Source: Micromonospora sp. MA102
GTDB taxonomy: Bacteria; Actinomycetota; Actinomycetes; Mycobacteriales; Micromonosporaceae
Reading direction: 5' to 3'
DNA: 64,000 bases
Assembly: GCF_025460765.1 (NCBI RefSeq)
Contig: NZ_JAMWEG010000009.1
Coordinates: 186,001 to 250,000 of the forward strand
Below are positions 57,901 to 64,000 of this stretch, one piece after another. Position numbers and translations under genes: made by a program. A model generated the notes under the pieces. The model searched no databases and was not told the DNA's origin. It worked only from the letters and a program-made list of their open reading frames with translations. The stretch's first letter is position 1, and every line of letters starts with the position of its first letter.

Positions 57901-58013
57901 TCGTGGCCCGGTGCGGCGAGCGCGGGGCTCGCCGACAGCACGCCGCCAACGCCGAGAAAGGCGGCGGTGACCAGCGCGAAGGATCGGCGCGTGATCCCTG
58001 GATGATTAAGCAC
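54942..58013 (-). CDS. Secreted propeller-malectin-malectin-propeller protein
   Basis: A 1023-residue exported protein. GTG 58013 (GGAG 7 nt upstream) gives a signal peptide with ITRRSFALVTAAFLGVGG and cleavage after SPALA. Residues about 40-460 form a beta-propeller of delta-60-like repeats (IIAGPTAGTVYIAGDFNTVN). Two malectin-type carbohydrate-binding domains follow (about 468-634 and 643-807), each starting VLYRVNAGG and ending QGIEIVK. A second propeller-like region fills the C-terminus. No catalytic motif is seen; it probably binds surface glycans. A longer frame upstream lacks a signal at its start. Confidence 0.85.
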   Translation of the reverse strand: MLNHPGITRRSFALVTAAFLGVGGVLSASPALAAPGHDTVVSSDTSSNTPNIMDGTVFAIHDAGSKVIAGGSFTQVRNRNKSTDIDRNRLLAFDKATGTVDEAFAPVLDGDVLAIIAGPTAGTVYIAGDFNTVNGVNRRKLALLNVADGSLVTTFKGPAFNGLVNDIAKVGDRLLVGGIFSKIGTDVVRNGVASINANTGALDDYLTVALTENHNWTPGSTGVAKAGVGAEKLAVSPDEKQLVIIGNFKKANGVVHDQIVRINLGDSAATIADWNTDSYSGACKYSAFDSWVRDVQFAPSGKYFVVVTTGASYPGTLCDSAARWETAATGDGQKPTWTNFSGGDTFLSTGISEEAVYVGGHFRWANNPLARDQAGPGAVPRPSIAALDPASGLPLAWNPGRNPRGYGVTEMLVTQEGLWIGSDQDYIGDREFLRKKIAFFPLDGGNAPHSTSTKGLPGNVYQAGRAAQTEVLYRVNAGGPAIPATDGGPDWAGDSATAPSPQHNAGSSVSTYTTNATFDATVPASTPATLFNTERWDEATAPDMQWDIPVAAGTRIDVRLYLANRYARTGVVGKRKFDVSIDGVLKLNDFDPVAAAGGTDRGTMRSFSTVSDGVVDVDFGRVLENPLIQGIEIVKTAPTPDAADVLYRVNAGGDQLAAPSGPAWATDSLTVPSAYHNAGSTVTTYTTNATLDATVPAGTPVALFNSERWDQSTTPDMQWDFPVPAGTPVQVRLYLANRYAGTATAGKRKFDVSIDGVLKLNDFDPIASIGATNKGTMRAFAVTSDGNIDVDFGRVLENPLVQGIEIVKLPPVPPATTVDSITKRSYDGATAVGNATTVANSDSTRWSTVKGAFWVGGDLFYGVNGDLYKRSFDGEAFGTPKKLDPYHDAKWDLVLTGSAPEGQTYAGKTVNFSAELPNVTAMFYSGGRLYYTLAGQSTLFWRGFAPDTGVVGAERATVTGTTAFADANGMFLDGDTLYVVSRTTGNLSSMAWSDGAPTGSATVRSGPGVDNVDWRGTAVFVGP
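55719..55779. repeat. 61 bp exact direct repeat in malectin domain 2
   Basis: This stretch is identical to 56238-56298, 519 nt away, and codes for the same FDVSIDGVLKLNDFDP segment. It marks duplication or gene conversion of the malectin unit. Confidence 0.85.
56238..56298. repeat. 61 bp exact direct repeat in malectin domain 1
   Basis: Partner of 55719-55779. Flanking sequence is similar but diverged, for example the ends coding for GRVLENPL. Confidence 0.85.
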
Positions 58014-58232
58014 GGGCAGCTCCGAGGGAGTGACGGAGAATGAGGTGGCCGGCCCTGCCGATCGGGCATGTGGTGCTGAGGGTTGCCGATCGGGGGCGCA
58101 CGGCCGGTTGACGCGTGATGGGCACACACTTCCGCATTTCAGCTATGGCGTCCACCCCGGATGACCTTTATACCCGTCCACATGACGTGACGGATACCGG
58201 GAGAGGTGAACCGACCACACGAACGGTGGAGG

Positions 58233-59276
58233 TCAACTCACCGGGCCCCCCGGAGTGGCCGCCGGCGCGGGCGCCGAGAAGTACGGGTCCCCGGCCAGCT
58301 CGCGGTACGCGGCCAGGCCATCCGGGTCGTCGTCGAAGGTGCTGTCGTACTCGGCCCCCTTGGTCTGCTTGGCCGAGAAGTACACCACCGCCTTGATCTG
58401 CGGGTGCCGCTTCACGTAGGTGCGCGCCTCCCGCAGCCACGCCGCGCGCTGGCCCGGCGCTCCATCGTGGGTGACGCCGAACTCGCCGATCAGCACCGGC
58501 CGGGGCCGCTCCCGGGCGAAGGCCATGAACGTGTCCATCTGCTCGGCGAAGCCGTCGTACTCCTTGCCCGGGTAGACGTCCGTGCACAGCCAGTCGACCT
58601 GGTCGTCGCCGGGATAGTAGGCGGCGGCGTTCCGGTCGGAATCCACGAAGCCGAGCACGTGCGGGCACCAGACCCAGGCGGCGTTCGTCGCACCCACCTC
58701 GGTGAAGATGGCCCGGATGTGCTTCCACGCGGCGACGTAGTCCTCGGGCGAACGGACGCTCTGGCGCAGGTTGGGCCGGTCCATCTCCCACCGCCAGCGC
58801 AGCAGCACCGGCACCCCGAAGTCCTTGATCCCCTTGGCGCGCTGCCGGATCAGCTGGTCGTACACGCCGTCCGTGATCGACCGGGTGTCGGCACCGGACC
58901 AGGAGATCATCTGCAGCATCCCGGCGGCCTGGAGCGCGTTCTCGGTCGGGCCGGGGAACTCGTCCTCCCACTCGTGGAACATGTGGGCCAGGGTGACCTT
59001 GCCGCCGGTCTGCTCGCCGAAGGCGGCCAGGGCGTTGACCCGGCCGTCGGGCGTCTGCCAGTCCGGCTTGACCCACGCGCCGAGCCAGGCACCCCGCGCC
59101 GGCATCTCCGGGCCCCGCCCCGTGGTCTCCAGGCCGTTCACCGATCGGGGCTTGACGGGCGCGGTCGCGCTGCCCGCCGGGGCCGGTGTGAGGGGCGCGG
59201 GTGCCTCCCGCTGGCAGGCCGTCAGGGCGAGTACCGATCCCATCAGGAGTGCCACCGCGCTGTGGGCCCTCTTCAT
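58233..59276 (-). CDS. GH26-like glycoside hydrolase lipoprotein
   Basis: A 347-residue lipoprotein with the lipobox LTAC (Cys near 20). The TIM-barrel part begins at GAWLGAWVKPDWQTPD. RWRWEMD (Glu near 163) and LIGEFGV (Glu near 264) are placed like the acid/base and nucleophile of GH26 enzymes, which cut beta-mannans or related glucans. It is anchored outside, next to the malectin protein and the glycan export genes, and may trim the polymer. The substrate is unknown. Confidence 0.83.
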   Translation of the reverse strand: MKRAHSAVALLMGSVLALTACQREAPAPLTPAPAGSATAPVKPRSVNGLETTGRGPEMPARGAWLGAWVKPDWQTPDGRVNALAAFGEQTGGKVTLAHMFHEWEDEFPGPTENALQAAGMLQMISWSGADTRSITDGVYDQLIRQRAKGIKDFGVPVLLRWRWEMDRPNLRQSVRSPEDYVAAWKHIRAIFTEVGATNAAWVWCPHVLGFVDSDRNAAAYYPGDDQVDWLCTDVYPGKEYDGFAEQMDTFMAFARERPRPVLIGEFGVTHDGAPGQRAAWLREARTYVKRHPQIKAVVYFSAKQTKGAEYDSTFDDDPDGLAAYRELAGDPYFSAPAPAATPGGPVS

Positions 59277-59303
59277 GATTTCCTAGCCTCCCCGTGCTAA
59301 TGC

Positions 59304-59320
59304 CACCGGCCGTGCCGGTG
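59304..59320 (-). terminator. Small hairpin after the flippase gene
   Basis: CACCGGC-CGT-GCCGGTG, a 7 bp stem 24 nt after the flippase stop and 28 nt before the GH26 start on the same strand. It may partly end the glycan operon. Confidence 0.4.
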
Positions 59321-59344
59321 ATCGAAGTCGTGTCGGGCCGTCGG

Positions 59345-60889
59345 TCATCGCCTCCGGCCGCGCCGCAGCGTCCGCAGGTTGTCGAGCTGGAGCACCTCAC
59401 GAAGTCGCCAGACCGCCGCGGCGTAGCCGGCAGCACCCAGCACAGCGACCACCAGCAGGGCGACCACGCCCGGGTCGGTGACCGTGTGCAGCACCAACGA
59501 CGGCAGCCCGAAGCAGGCCAGCGCCAGCCCGGCCGCCGTGAGCGTGGCCGGCCCGAACGGGTGCAGCCGGAACGCCCGGTGCAGCTGGAACAGCGGCACG
59601 AGATTGGTGATCAGAATGGACGCGGACCAGGCGACCGCCGCTCCCATGATGCCGTAGTGGGGGATGAGCAGCACGTTGGCGACCACGTTGACCAGCGTGC
59701 CGGACAGCGCGTTGTAGAACGTCCATGCCGTCTTCCCGGCCATGTTCAGCACCGTGTCGACCATGCCGCAACCGGTGGCGACCAGCATCATCAGGGCCAG
59801 GTAGACGGTGACCCCCCGCCCGGCGTCGTAGCCGGAGCCGAACAGGGCCAGCATGGGTCCGGCGAACGACGCGAACAGCAGGTAGGCGGGCCAGGTCAGC
59901 AGCACCAGCCAACCGGTCGCGGCCTGGTAGAGGCGTCCGGCCGCCGCCCGGTCGTCGCGGGCCAGGTGCTCCGCCAGCCGGTGCTGGACGGCGGTGGAGA
60001 GCGCCTGACCGGAGAGCTGACCGAGGGTCAGGAACCGGGTGGCCGCGGTGTAGAGGGCCGCCTCGGAGAGCCCGCGCAGCGCGCCCAGCAGCACGATGTC
60101 GAGCCGCTGCACCACCATCTGGGCGAGCCCGCTCAGCGCCCGCGGCCCGCTGTACCGCCAGTACGGGCCGAACTCCTCCCGCCAGCCGACCGGCGCCGGG
60201 CGTCCCGGTCCGGCGGCACGTTCCGCCCGCCGGACCAGCTGGGCCAGCCAGAGCACGGCGACGAGCGCGGCCGGCACGTACGGCAGCGCCCAGGCCAGCG
60301 GCAGCGCCGTGGTGGCGGAGAGGCCGAACGCGGCGGCCAGCAGCACGGCGAGCAGCTGAAGCACGGTGCGTCCCAGCCGCTCGATCAGCAGCAGCGGCCG
60401 CATCTTGCCGAAGCCCCGGCAGGCGGCCAGCGCGAAGTCGCTGAGCGCGGCCACCGGTACGAAGAGCAGCAGAGCCCGGACCGCCGGCACTGCGCCGGGG
60501 ACCGGGTCGGCGAAGGTCAGCTCGACGACCTGCGGGGTGAGCAACCAGCCGACCACGGTGAGCAGGACACCCACCAGCAGCAGCGGAAGCAGCCCGACCA
60601 GCACCGAGGCCCGGATCCGTTCGGGCTGCCCGAGCGTCCGGTACCGGCTGATGAAGTAGACGGAGCCGATGCCGGTGCCGAGCCGGGCGGCCGCGTACGC
60701 GATCATGAAGGCGCTGGTGGCCGCGAAGAACAGCCCCGCCTCCGTCATCGACCAGCCACGGGCGACCACGATGTTCAGCCCGAAGCCGGCGATTGCCGCC
60801 ACCGCCACGCCGAGCAGGTTCAGCACGCCGTGCCGGGCCGCCCCGCCCAGCTCGGTGTTCGCCGGGCGGGTGGGCGTTACCGTCGCCAC
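59345..60889 (-). CDS. Polysaccharide flippase (MOP/Wzx-like)
   Basis: A 514-residue transporter with about 14 membrane segments. GVLNLLGVAVAAIAGFGLNI opens it, and YWRYSGPRALSGLAQMVVQR and VVANVLLIPHYGIMGAAVAW are typical of lipid-linked glycan flippases. It would move undecaprenyl-linked repeat units across the membrane. GTG 60889 overlaps the sulfotransferase stop by 13 nt, so it is the last gene of the operon. Confidence 0.9.
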   Translation of the reverse strand: MATVTPTRPANTELGGAARHGVLNLLGVAVAAIAGFGLNIVVARGWSMTEAGLFFAATSAFMIAYAAARLGTGIGSVYFISRYRTLGQPERIRASVLVGLLPLLLVGVLLTVVGWLLTPQVVELTFADPVPGAVPAVRALLLFVPVAALSDFALAACRGFGKMRPLLLIERLGRTVLQLLAVLLAAAFGLSATTALPLAWALPYVPAALVAVLWLAQLVRRAERAAGPGRPAPVGWREEFGPYWRYSGPRALSGLAQMVVQRLDIVLLGALRGLSEAALYTAATRFLTLGQLSGQALSTAVQHRLAEHLARDDRAAAGRLYQAATGWLVLLTWPAYLLFASFAGPMLALFGSGYDAGRGVTVYLALMMLVATGCGMVDTVLNMAGKTAWTFYNALSGTLVNVVANVLLIPHYGIMGAAVAWSASILITNLVPLFQLHRAFRLHPFGPATLTAAGLALACFGLPSLVLHTVTDPGVVALLVVAVLGAAGYAAAVWRLREVLQLDNLRTLRRGRRR

Positions 60890-61737
60890 GACGGTACGCG
60901 TCCCCACCAGGCGGCCAACCGATCGTCGTACGGGGTGAAGTGCGCCTCCAGCCGGGCGCGCAACTCCGGGTCCATGGGCGAGCGGGACCGCGAGTTGTGC
61001 TTGCCGAACGAGATGTCCGCCCAGTGCGGCAGGCCGAGGAAGTCGCACACAGCGTCGAACGACGGTCGCGGGTCCGCGAAGAAGTCGTCGGCGTCGATCA
61101 CGTGCAGCCGGTCCCGACCGAAGATCGACTCCAGTCGCTCCAGCTGTTCGATGTACTGCCCTCGGGTCAGGTAGGCGTTGTGCTGGTAGTGGTGGCTGTG
61201 CGCGGTCGGGTCGGCGAGCAGCCGCTCCCGCTCGCCGGCGATGCGGCTCTGCTCCAGTTCGAGGGCCCGCTCGAACGGCTCGCTCTCGAAACCGCGGGCC
61301 GACTCGTGCGCGTGCGCCGAGTACGCCCGCTCCACCGGGTCGCGCAGCAGGACCAGCAGCCGGACCGCGGGCAGGTCGGCGGCGATCCGGTCCGCGGCCA
61401 GCGGGTGGAACATGTAGTACGGGCTCGACTCGCCGGTCACCCCGCGCACGCCGAGCTGCTCCCGCACCGCCTCGGCCCGGCGGGTCGTCGGGAAGTGCCC
61501 GAGGTACCAGTCCATCCCGCGGTCGTAGCCGGTGTCGAAGTAGTGGACACCCTTGTGGTAAACCGCCGGCAGCACGGCCGGGTGCTGGGAGAGCGTCTTG
61601 AACAGGGACGTCGTGCCGCACCGCTGGGCGCCCACGATGAGGAAGTCGGGGGTCAGCCGCGAGCCGGCCGTCCACCGACCGACCGTCCGCGTCACCGAGC
61701 GCACGGCCCGCCGGGCCGTAGCCTTGGCCACCGTCAT
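60877..61737 (-). CDS. PAPS-dependent sulfotransferase
   Basis: A 286-residue carbohydrate-type sulfotransferase. FLIVGAQRCGTTSLFKTLSQ (about 33-52) is the 5'-phosphosulfate loop and LLVLLRDPVERAYSAHAHES the 3'-phosphate site. FGKHNSRSRSPMDPELRARL near the end is the usual C-terminal element. It should transfer sulfate from PAPS to a sugar hydroxyl. Its place between kinase-fold, ligase and flippase genes implies a sulfated surface glycan. ATG overlaps the upstream stop (ATGA). Confidence 0.92.
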   Translation of the reverse strand: MTVAKATARRAVRSVTRTVGRWTAGSRLTPDFLIVGAQRCGTTSLFKTLSQHPAVLPAVYHKGVHYFDTGYDRGMDWYLGHFPTTRRAEAVREQLGVRGVTGESSPYYMFHPLAADRIAADLPAVRLLVLLRDPVERAYSAHAHESARGFESEPFERALELEQSRIAGERERLLADPTAHSHHYQHNAYLTRGQYIEQLERLESIFGRDRLHVIDADDFFADPRPSFDAVCDFLGLPHWADISFGKHNSRSRSPMDPELRARLEAHFTPYDDRLAAWWGRVPSWRR

Positions 61738-62960
61738 TTCGCCACTCCTCCCGCATCCGGCCGGACGGCCAGACGATCCTCCACCGCCGGCAACAGCCAG
61801 GCGGCCACGTGTCCCAGCCGGGCGCCCGCCTCGGCCTGCCGGTCGCGCAGGTAGCGCGCGGCCAGTTCGATCAGGTAGAGCACCGCCACCAGGTCCTCGG
61901 TGCCGGCCGGCGGGGCGAACGGCGCCAGCGTGCCCGTCGCCCCCGTCAGCAACTCGCGGGCCGCCGTCGTCGGCTCCACCCCGGCCTTGGTGATCGCCGT
62001 CTGGAGCCGCCGGTGCAGCGCGTCGTAGCCGAGCGGCACGCCGGCCGCGAACCGCTCCCAGTCCCAGATGAGCATCCGGCCGTCGGCCAGCGCCGCGCTG
62101 TTCCCACCGTTCCAGTCGCCGTGCCACGCACCGAGGTCGACGGTCGGGTCCAGCCCGCGCACGGCCGCCAGGACCGCGCCCAGCCGAACGGCCTCCGGCC
62201 GGTCACCCAGCGCCTCGACCTCGGCAGCGAGCCGCTCGGCGTACCCGCTGCCCGCGAAGGGCCGGCGGTCGACGCCCAGGCAGCGGCTGACCGCGACCAT
62301 CGCCGCGCGCTCCCGCTCGGCGGCCACCGCGGGCGCCGCCCGGGGCAGCGCCACGGGGAGGGCGCTCTGCACGAGCAGGGCGTGCCCGCCCCAGCCGCCG
62401 TGGTGCAGCACCTCGGCCACGGCGATCCCGGGCAGGTCGACGGTGGCCAGCCGGCGCAGCACCGCGGCCTCCGCGTCGACCAGGTCGCGGGTCAGCCGGT
62501 CCACGCCCAGCTTGGCGTACCCCAGCGGCCGGCCCCGGTCGTCGAGCAGCTGGATCACCGGCTTGCGGTTGGCCCGGGCCGGACCGATGTGGACGCTCAG
62601 CAACGCCGGGCGGCCGAGCACCTCGGCGAGGTGGTCCTCCAGCGTTCCCGTGGTCGCCCCGACGAGCAGGCGGTCCCGGAAGGCGAGCCGGCCGACGCCG
62701 GTGCGGAATGCGGTGGCCAGCAGCGACCGGCGCAGCCGGGCCTTCGTACCCACCGCTTCCGTCGAATGCCGGACCGCGCTGGCGGCGGCCCGCCGCGAGC
62801 CGGCGGGCACCAGCAGCCGCGGCCGCGCGGCCGACGGCACCACGGCGTAGCCGGCGCCACCGCGGCGCAGGGTCGGGTCGGCCGGTTCCGGCCAGACCAC
62901 GGCGGCCAGCTCGGGCAGGTACGCCGCGCGCGCGTCATCGACGCGTGGGGTTGCGGTCAT
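61734..62960 (-). CDS. Aminoglycoside phosphotransferase-fold kinase in the glycan operon
   Basis: A 408-residue protein. The C-terminal half has the kinase motifs LGAWHGDWNGGNSAALADG (about 277-295, catalytic loop) and MLIWDWERFAAGVPLGYDAL (metal Asp). The N-terminal 170 residues have no clear family. It could phosphorylate a sugar or polyol of the glycan. It is coupled to its neighbours by TGATG and ATGA overlaps. The exact substrate is unknown and a non-catalytic role is possible. Confidence 0.8.
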   Translation of the reverse strand: MTATPRVDDARAAYLPELAAVVWPEPADPTLRRGGAGYAVVPSAARPRLLVPAGSRRAAASAVRHSTEAVGTKARLRRSLLATAFRTGVGRLAFRDRLLVGATTGTLEDHLAEVLGRPALLSVHIGPARANRKPVIQLLDDRGRPLGYAKLGVDRLTRDLVDAEAAVLRRLATVDLPGIAVAEVLHHGGWGGHALLVQSALPVALPRAAPAVAAERERAAMVAVSRCLGVDRRPFAGSGYAERLAAEVEALGDRPEAVRLGAVLAAVRGLDPTVDLGAWHGDWNGGNSAALADGRMLIWDWERFAAGVPLGYDALHRRLQTAITKAGVEPTTAARELLTGATGTLAPFAPPAGTEDLVAVLYLIELAARYLRDRQAEAGARLGHVAAWLLPAVEDRLAVRPDAGGVAK

Positions 62961-64000
62961 CAGCGGGTCCGTTCCGGTCGGTCGGTCGATTCGGCGGACT
63001 GCGCGGCGGCCAGCGCCTCCCGGCGCAGCGTGCGGAGATGCCGGTCGTTGCGGGCCAGCACCGCGACGCTGATCAGGCCGTACGCCAGCGTCGTGTTGAG
63101 CGCGCCGTAGAGGAACTGGAAGAACAGCATCAGGATCAGCACCACGCTGCCGGCGATGCCGATGGGGGTGTTGTCCCGCCGGAACCGCCACAGGCACCAG
63201 AGGAAGAACGCGCTGTAGCAGAAGGCGCCGACCCAGCCCTGCCCCACGAGCAGGTTCCAGACCTGCCCGTTGCTACCCAGCTCCCGGTTGCCGCACTGCT
63301 TGCAGTCGGCCGACTTGCCGATGGCGATCGACCGGTTGCTGCCGATCAGCGCGCGGTTGGCGCCGTAGCCCAGCACCGGGGAGTGCCTGGCCGCGTCGAC
63401 GGCCCCGCTGGACAGGGTGGCCCGGATCTCGTCGCTGTGCCCGTTCTGCATCCGCTCGTCGAGCAGCCCGCCCAGCGGCGACGCCAGCACCAGGACCCCG
63501 GCCAGCGCGGTGGCCAGCGCCATCCCGGCGAGGACGGCGATCCGGCCGCGCAGCGCGAGCCGCAGGGCGACGTAGACCGCGGCGATGACCAGGCCGATCC
63601 AGAGGCCACGGTTGAGTGAGAAGACGATCGGGAAGATCGCGGCGGCCACCAGCAGGTACCCGCCGAGCCGGCGCCAACCCCGGCCGTACACCACCCAGCC
63701 GATGAGGAACCACACGAGCAGGATGCCCATGTTCTCGCCCCAGGTGTTCGTGTACTCGAAGGGGGCGGCCGGACGCGGCGAGCTGGCCTCGCCCTCCAGC
63801 ACCTCCTGCACCTGGGCCACCTCGACGTGCATGAGCCGGTTGACGAACGGCTCCTGGGAGACGACGTCGGGCAGGATGTAGTTGAGCGGAGCCGTGAACT
63901 TCAGGTCGGGCAGCAGCGCGCCGACGTACCCGCCGATCACGGTGACCACGGCGAGGAACGCGAAGAGCCGCACCATCCGGATCCGCGGCAGTTCCTTCTC
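62960..64000 (-). CDS. O-antigen ligase/polymerase-like membrane protein (5' end cut by window)
   Basis: The last 347 codons are inside the window; the N-terminus lies beyond the right edge. About eight membrane segments are seen with a long external loop (about 270-180 residues before the end) holding SLNRGLWIGLVIAAVY, the Wzy_C-type signature, and HSPVLGYGANRALIGSNRSI. KQCGNRELGSNGQVWNLLVG follows. Such proteins polymerise or ligate lipid-linked glycans at the outer face. First gene seen of the coupled operon with the kinase-fold, sulfotransferase and flippase genes. Confidence 0.85.
   Translation of the reverse strand, partial: EKELPRIRMVRLFAFLAVVTVIGGYVGALLPDLKFTAPLNYILPDVVSQEPFVNRLMHVEVAQVQEVLEGEASSPRPAAPFEYTNTWGENMGILLVWFLIGWVVYGRGWRRLGGYLLVAAAIFPIVFSLNRGLWIGLVIAAVYVALRLALRGRIAVLAGMALATALAGVLVLASPLGGLLDERMQNGHSDEIRATLSSGAVDAARHSPVLGYGANRALIGSNRSIAIGKSADCKQCGNRELGSNGQVWNLLVGQGWVGAFCYSAFFLWCLWRFRRDNTPIGIAGSVVLILMLFFQFLYGALNTTLAYGLISVAVLARNDRHLRTLRREALAAAQSAESTDRPERTR

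Noticed and set aside
1..64000. tRNA, rRNA, CRISPR, insertion sequence or prophage
   Set aside because: No tRNA-like T-loop with folding arms, no rRNA sequence, no regularly spaced repeats, and no transposase, integrase or phage structural genes were seen.

Overview
The window is very GC-rich, densely coding and rich in GTG starts. It carries Bpa (the bacterial proteasome activator with a C-terminal GQYL), XRE/DUF5753-DUF397 pairs, DUF5926, DUF5701, DUF4192, DUF6457 and many predicted leaderless genes. All of this points to an actinomycete chromosome, most likely Micromonosporaceae; the assignment is inferred from protein families and style, not from a marker gene. No rRNA, tRNA, CRISPR array, insertion sequence or prophage was seen, and no gene-free stretch exceeds 300 bases.

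Left part (1-13.6 kb): an EndoQ-type PHP nuclease cut by the window edge, a membrane-anchored metallophosphoesterase, and a molybdenum-cofactor neighbourhood (moaD, moaA, fdhD, mobA and a DUF6457 partner) interrupted by a fructosamine-kinase-like gene and a DUF4192 gene. Then come a YbjN-type chaperone, a quinone oxidoreductase, a divergent Lrp regulator/dimethylargininase pair, an ABC substrate-binding lipoprotein and an alpha/beta hydrolase.

Middle-left (13.7-27.7 kb): bpa, two coupled HAD phosphatases, OsmC, a small zincin, AIM24, pheA, an ACT-domain protein, PAS and NERD proteins, arginine deiminase (arcA), DUF5926, an RsbW-like ATPase, an orphan sensor kinase, a glycerophosphodiesterase and a rhodanese.

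Centre (27.7-46.5 kb): three consecutive LytR-CpsA-Psr (LCP) genes, a nucleotide-sugar epimerase/decarboxylase, two separate sodium:solute symporter modules each with a small membrane partner, a flavin reductase fused to a Cys-containing N-terminal domain, an XRE/DUF397 pair, an ABC-2 exporter, a LytS/LytTR two-component system and a ROK regulator. Two chromosome-biology signals lie here: a 15/16 match to the ParB site parS at 35366, and a helically phased cluster of DnaA boxes at 42404. With the pheA/HAD/bpa neighbourhood they suggest an origin-proximal location.

Right part (46.5-64 kb): a surface-polysaccharide region. It has an initiating polyprenyl glycosylphosphotransferase, a GT4 glycosyltransferase, a three-gene CTP-transferase / glycerol-1-phosphate-dehydrogenase-like / CDP-alcohol transferase set, a secreted propeller-malectin-malectin-propeller protein, a GH26-like lipoprotein, and a coupled O-antigen-ligase-like / kinase-fold / sulfotransferase / flippase operon running off the right edge. 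Together these could initiate, extend, sulfate, export, polymerise and trim a surface glycan, with the LCP enzymes as candidate attachers to the wall.

Oddities worth checking: the first LCP gene has no usable start codon for its membrane anchor and has a strongly structured leader exactly there; a divergent pair at 49.2 kb appears to share one bidirectional -10 element; and the CDP-alcohol set has no assigned product.
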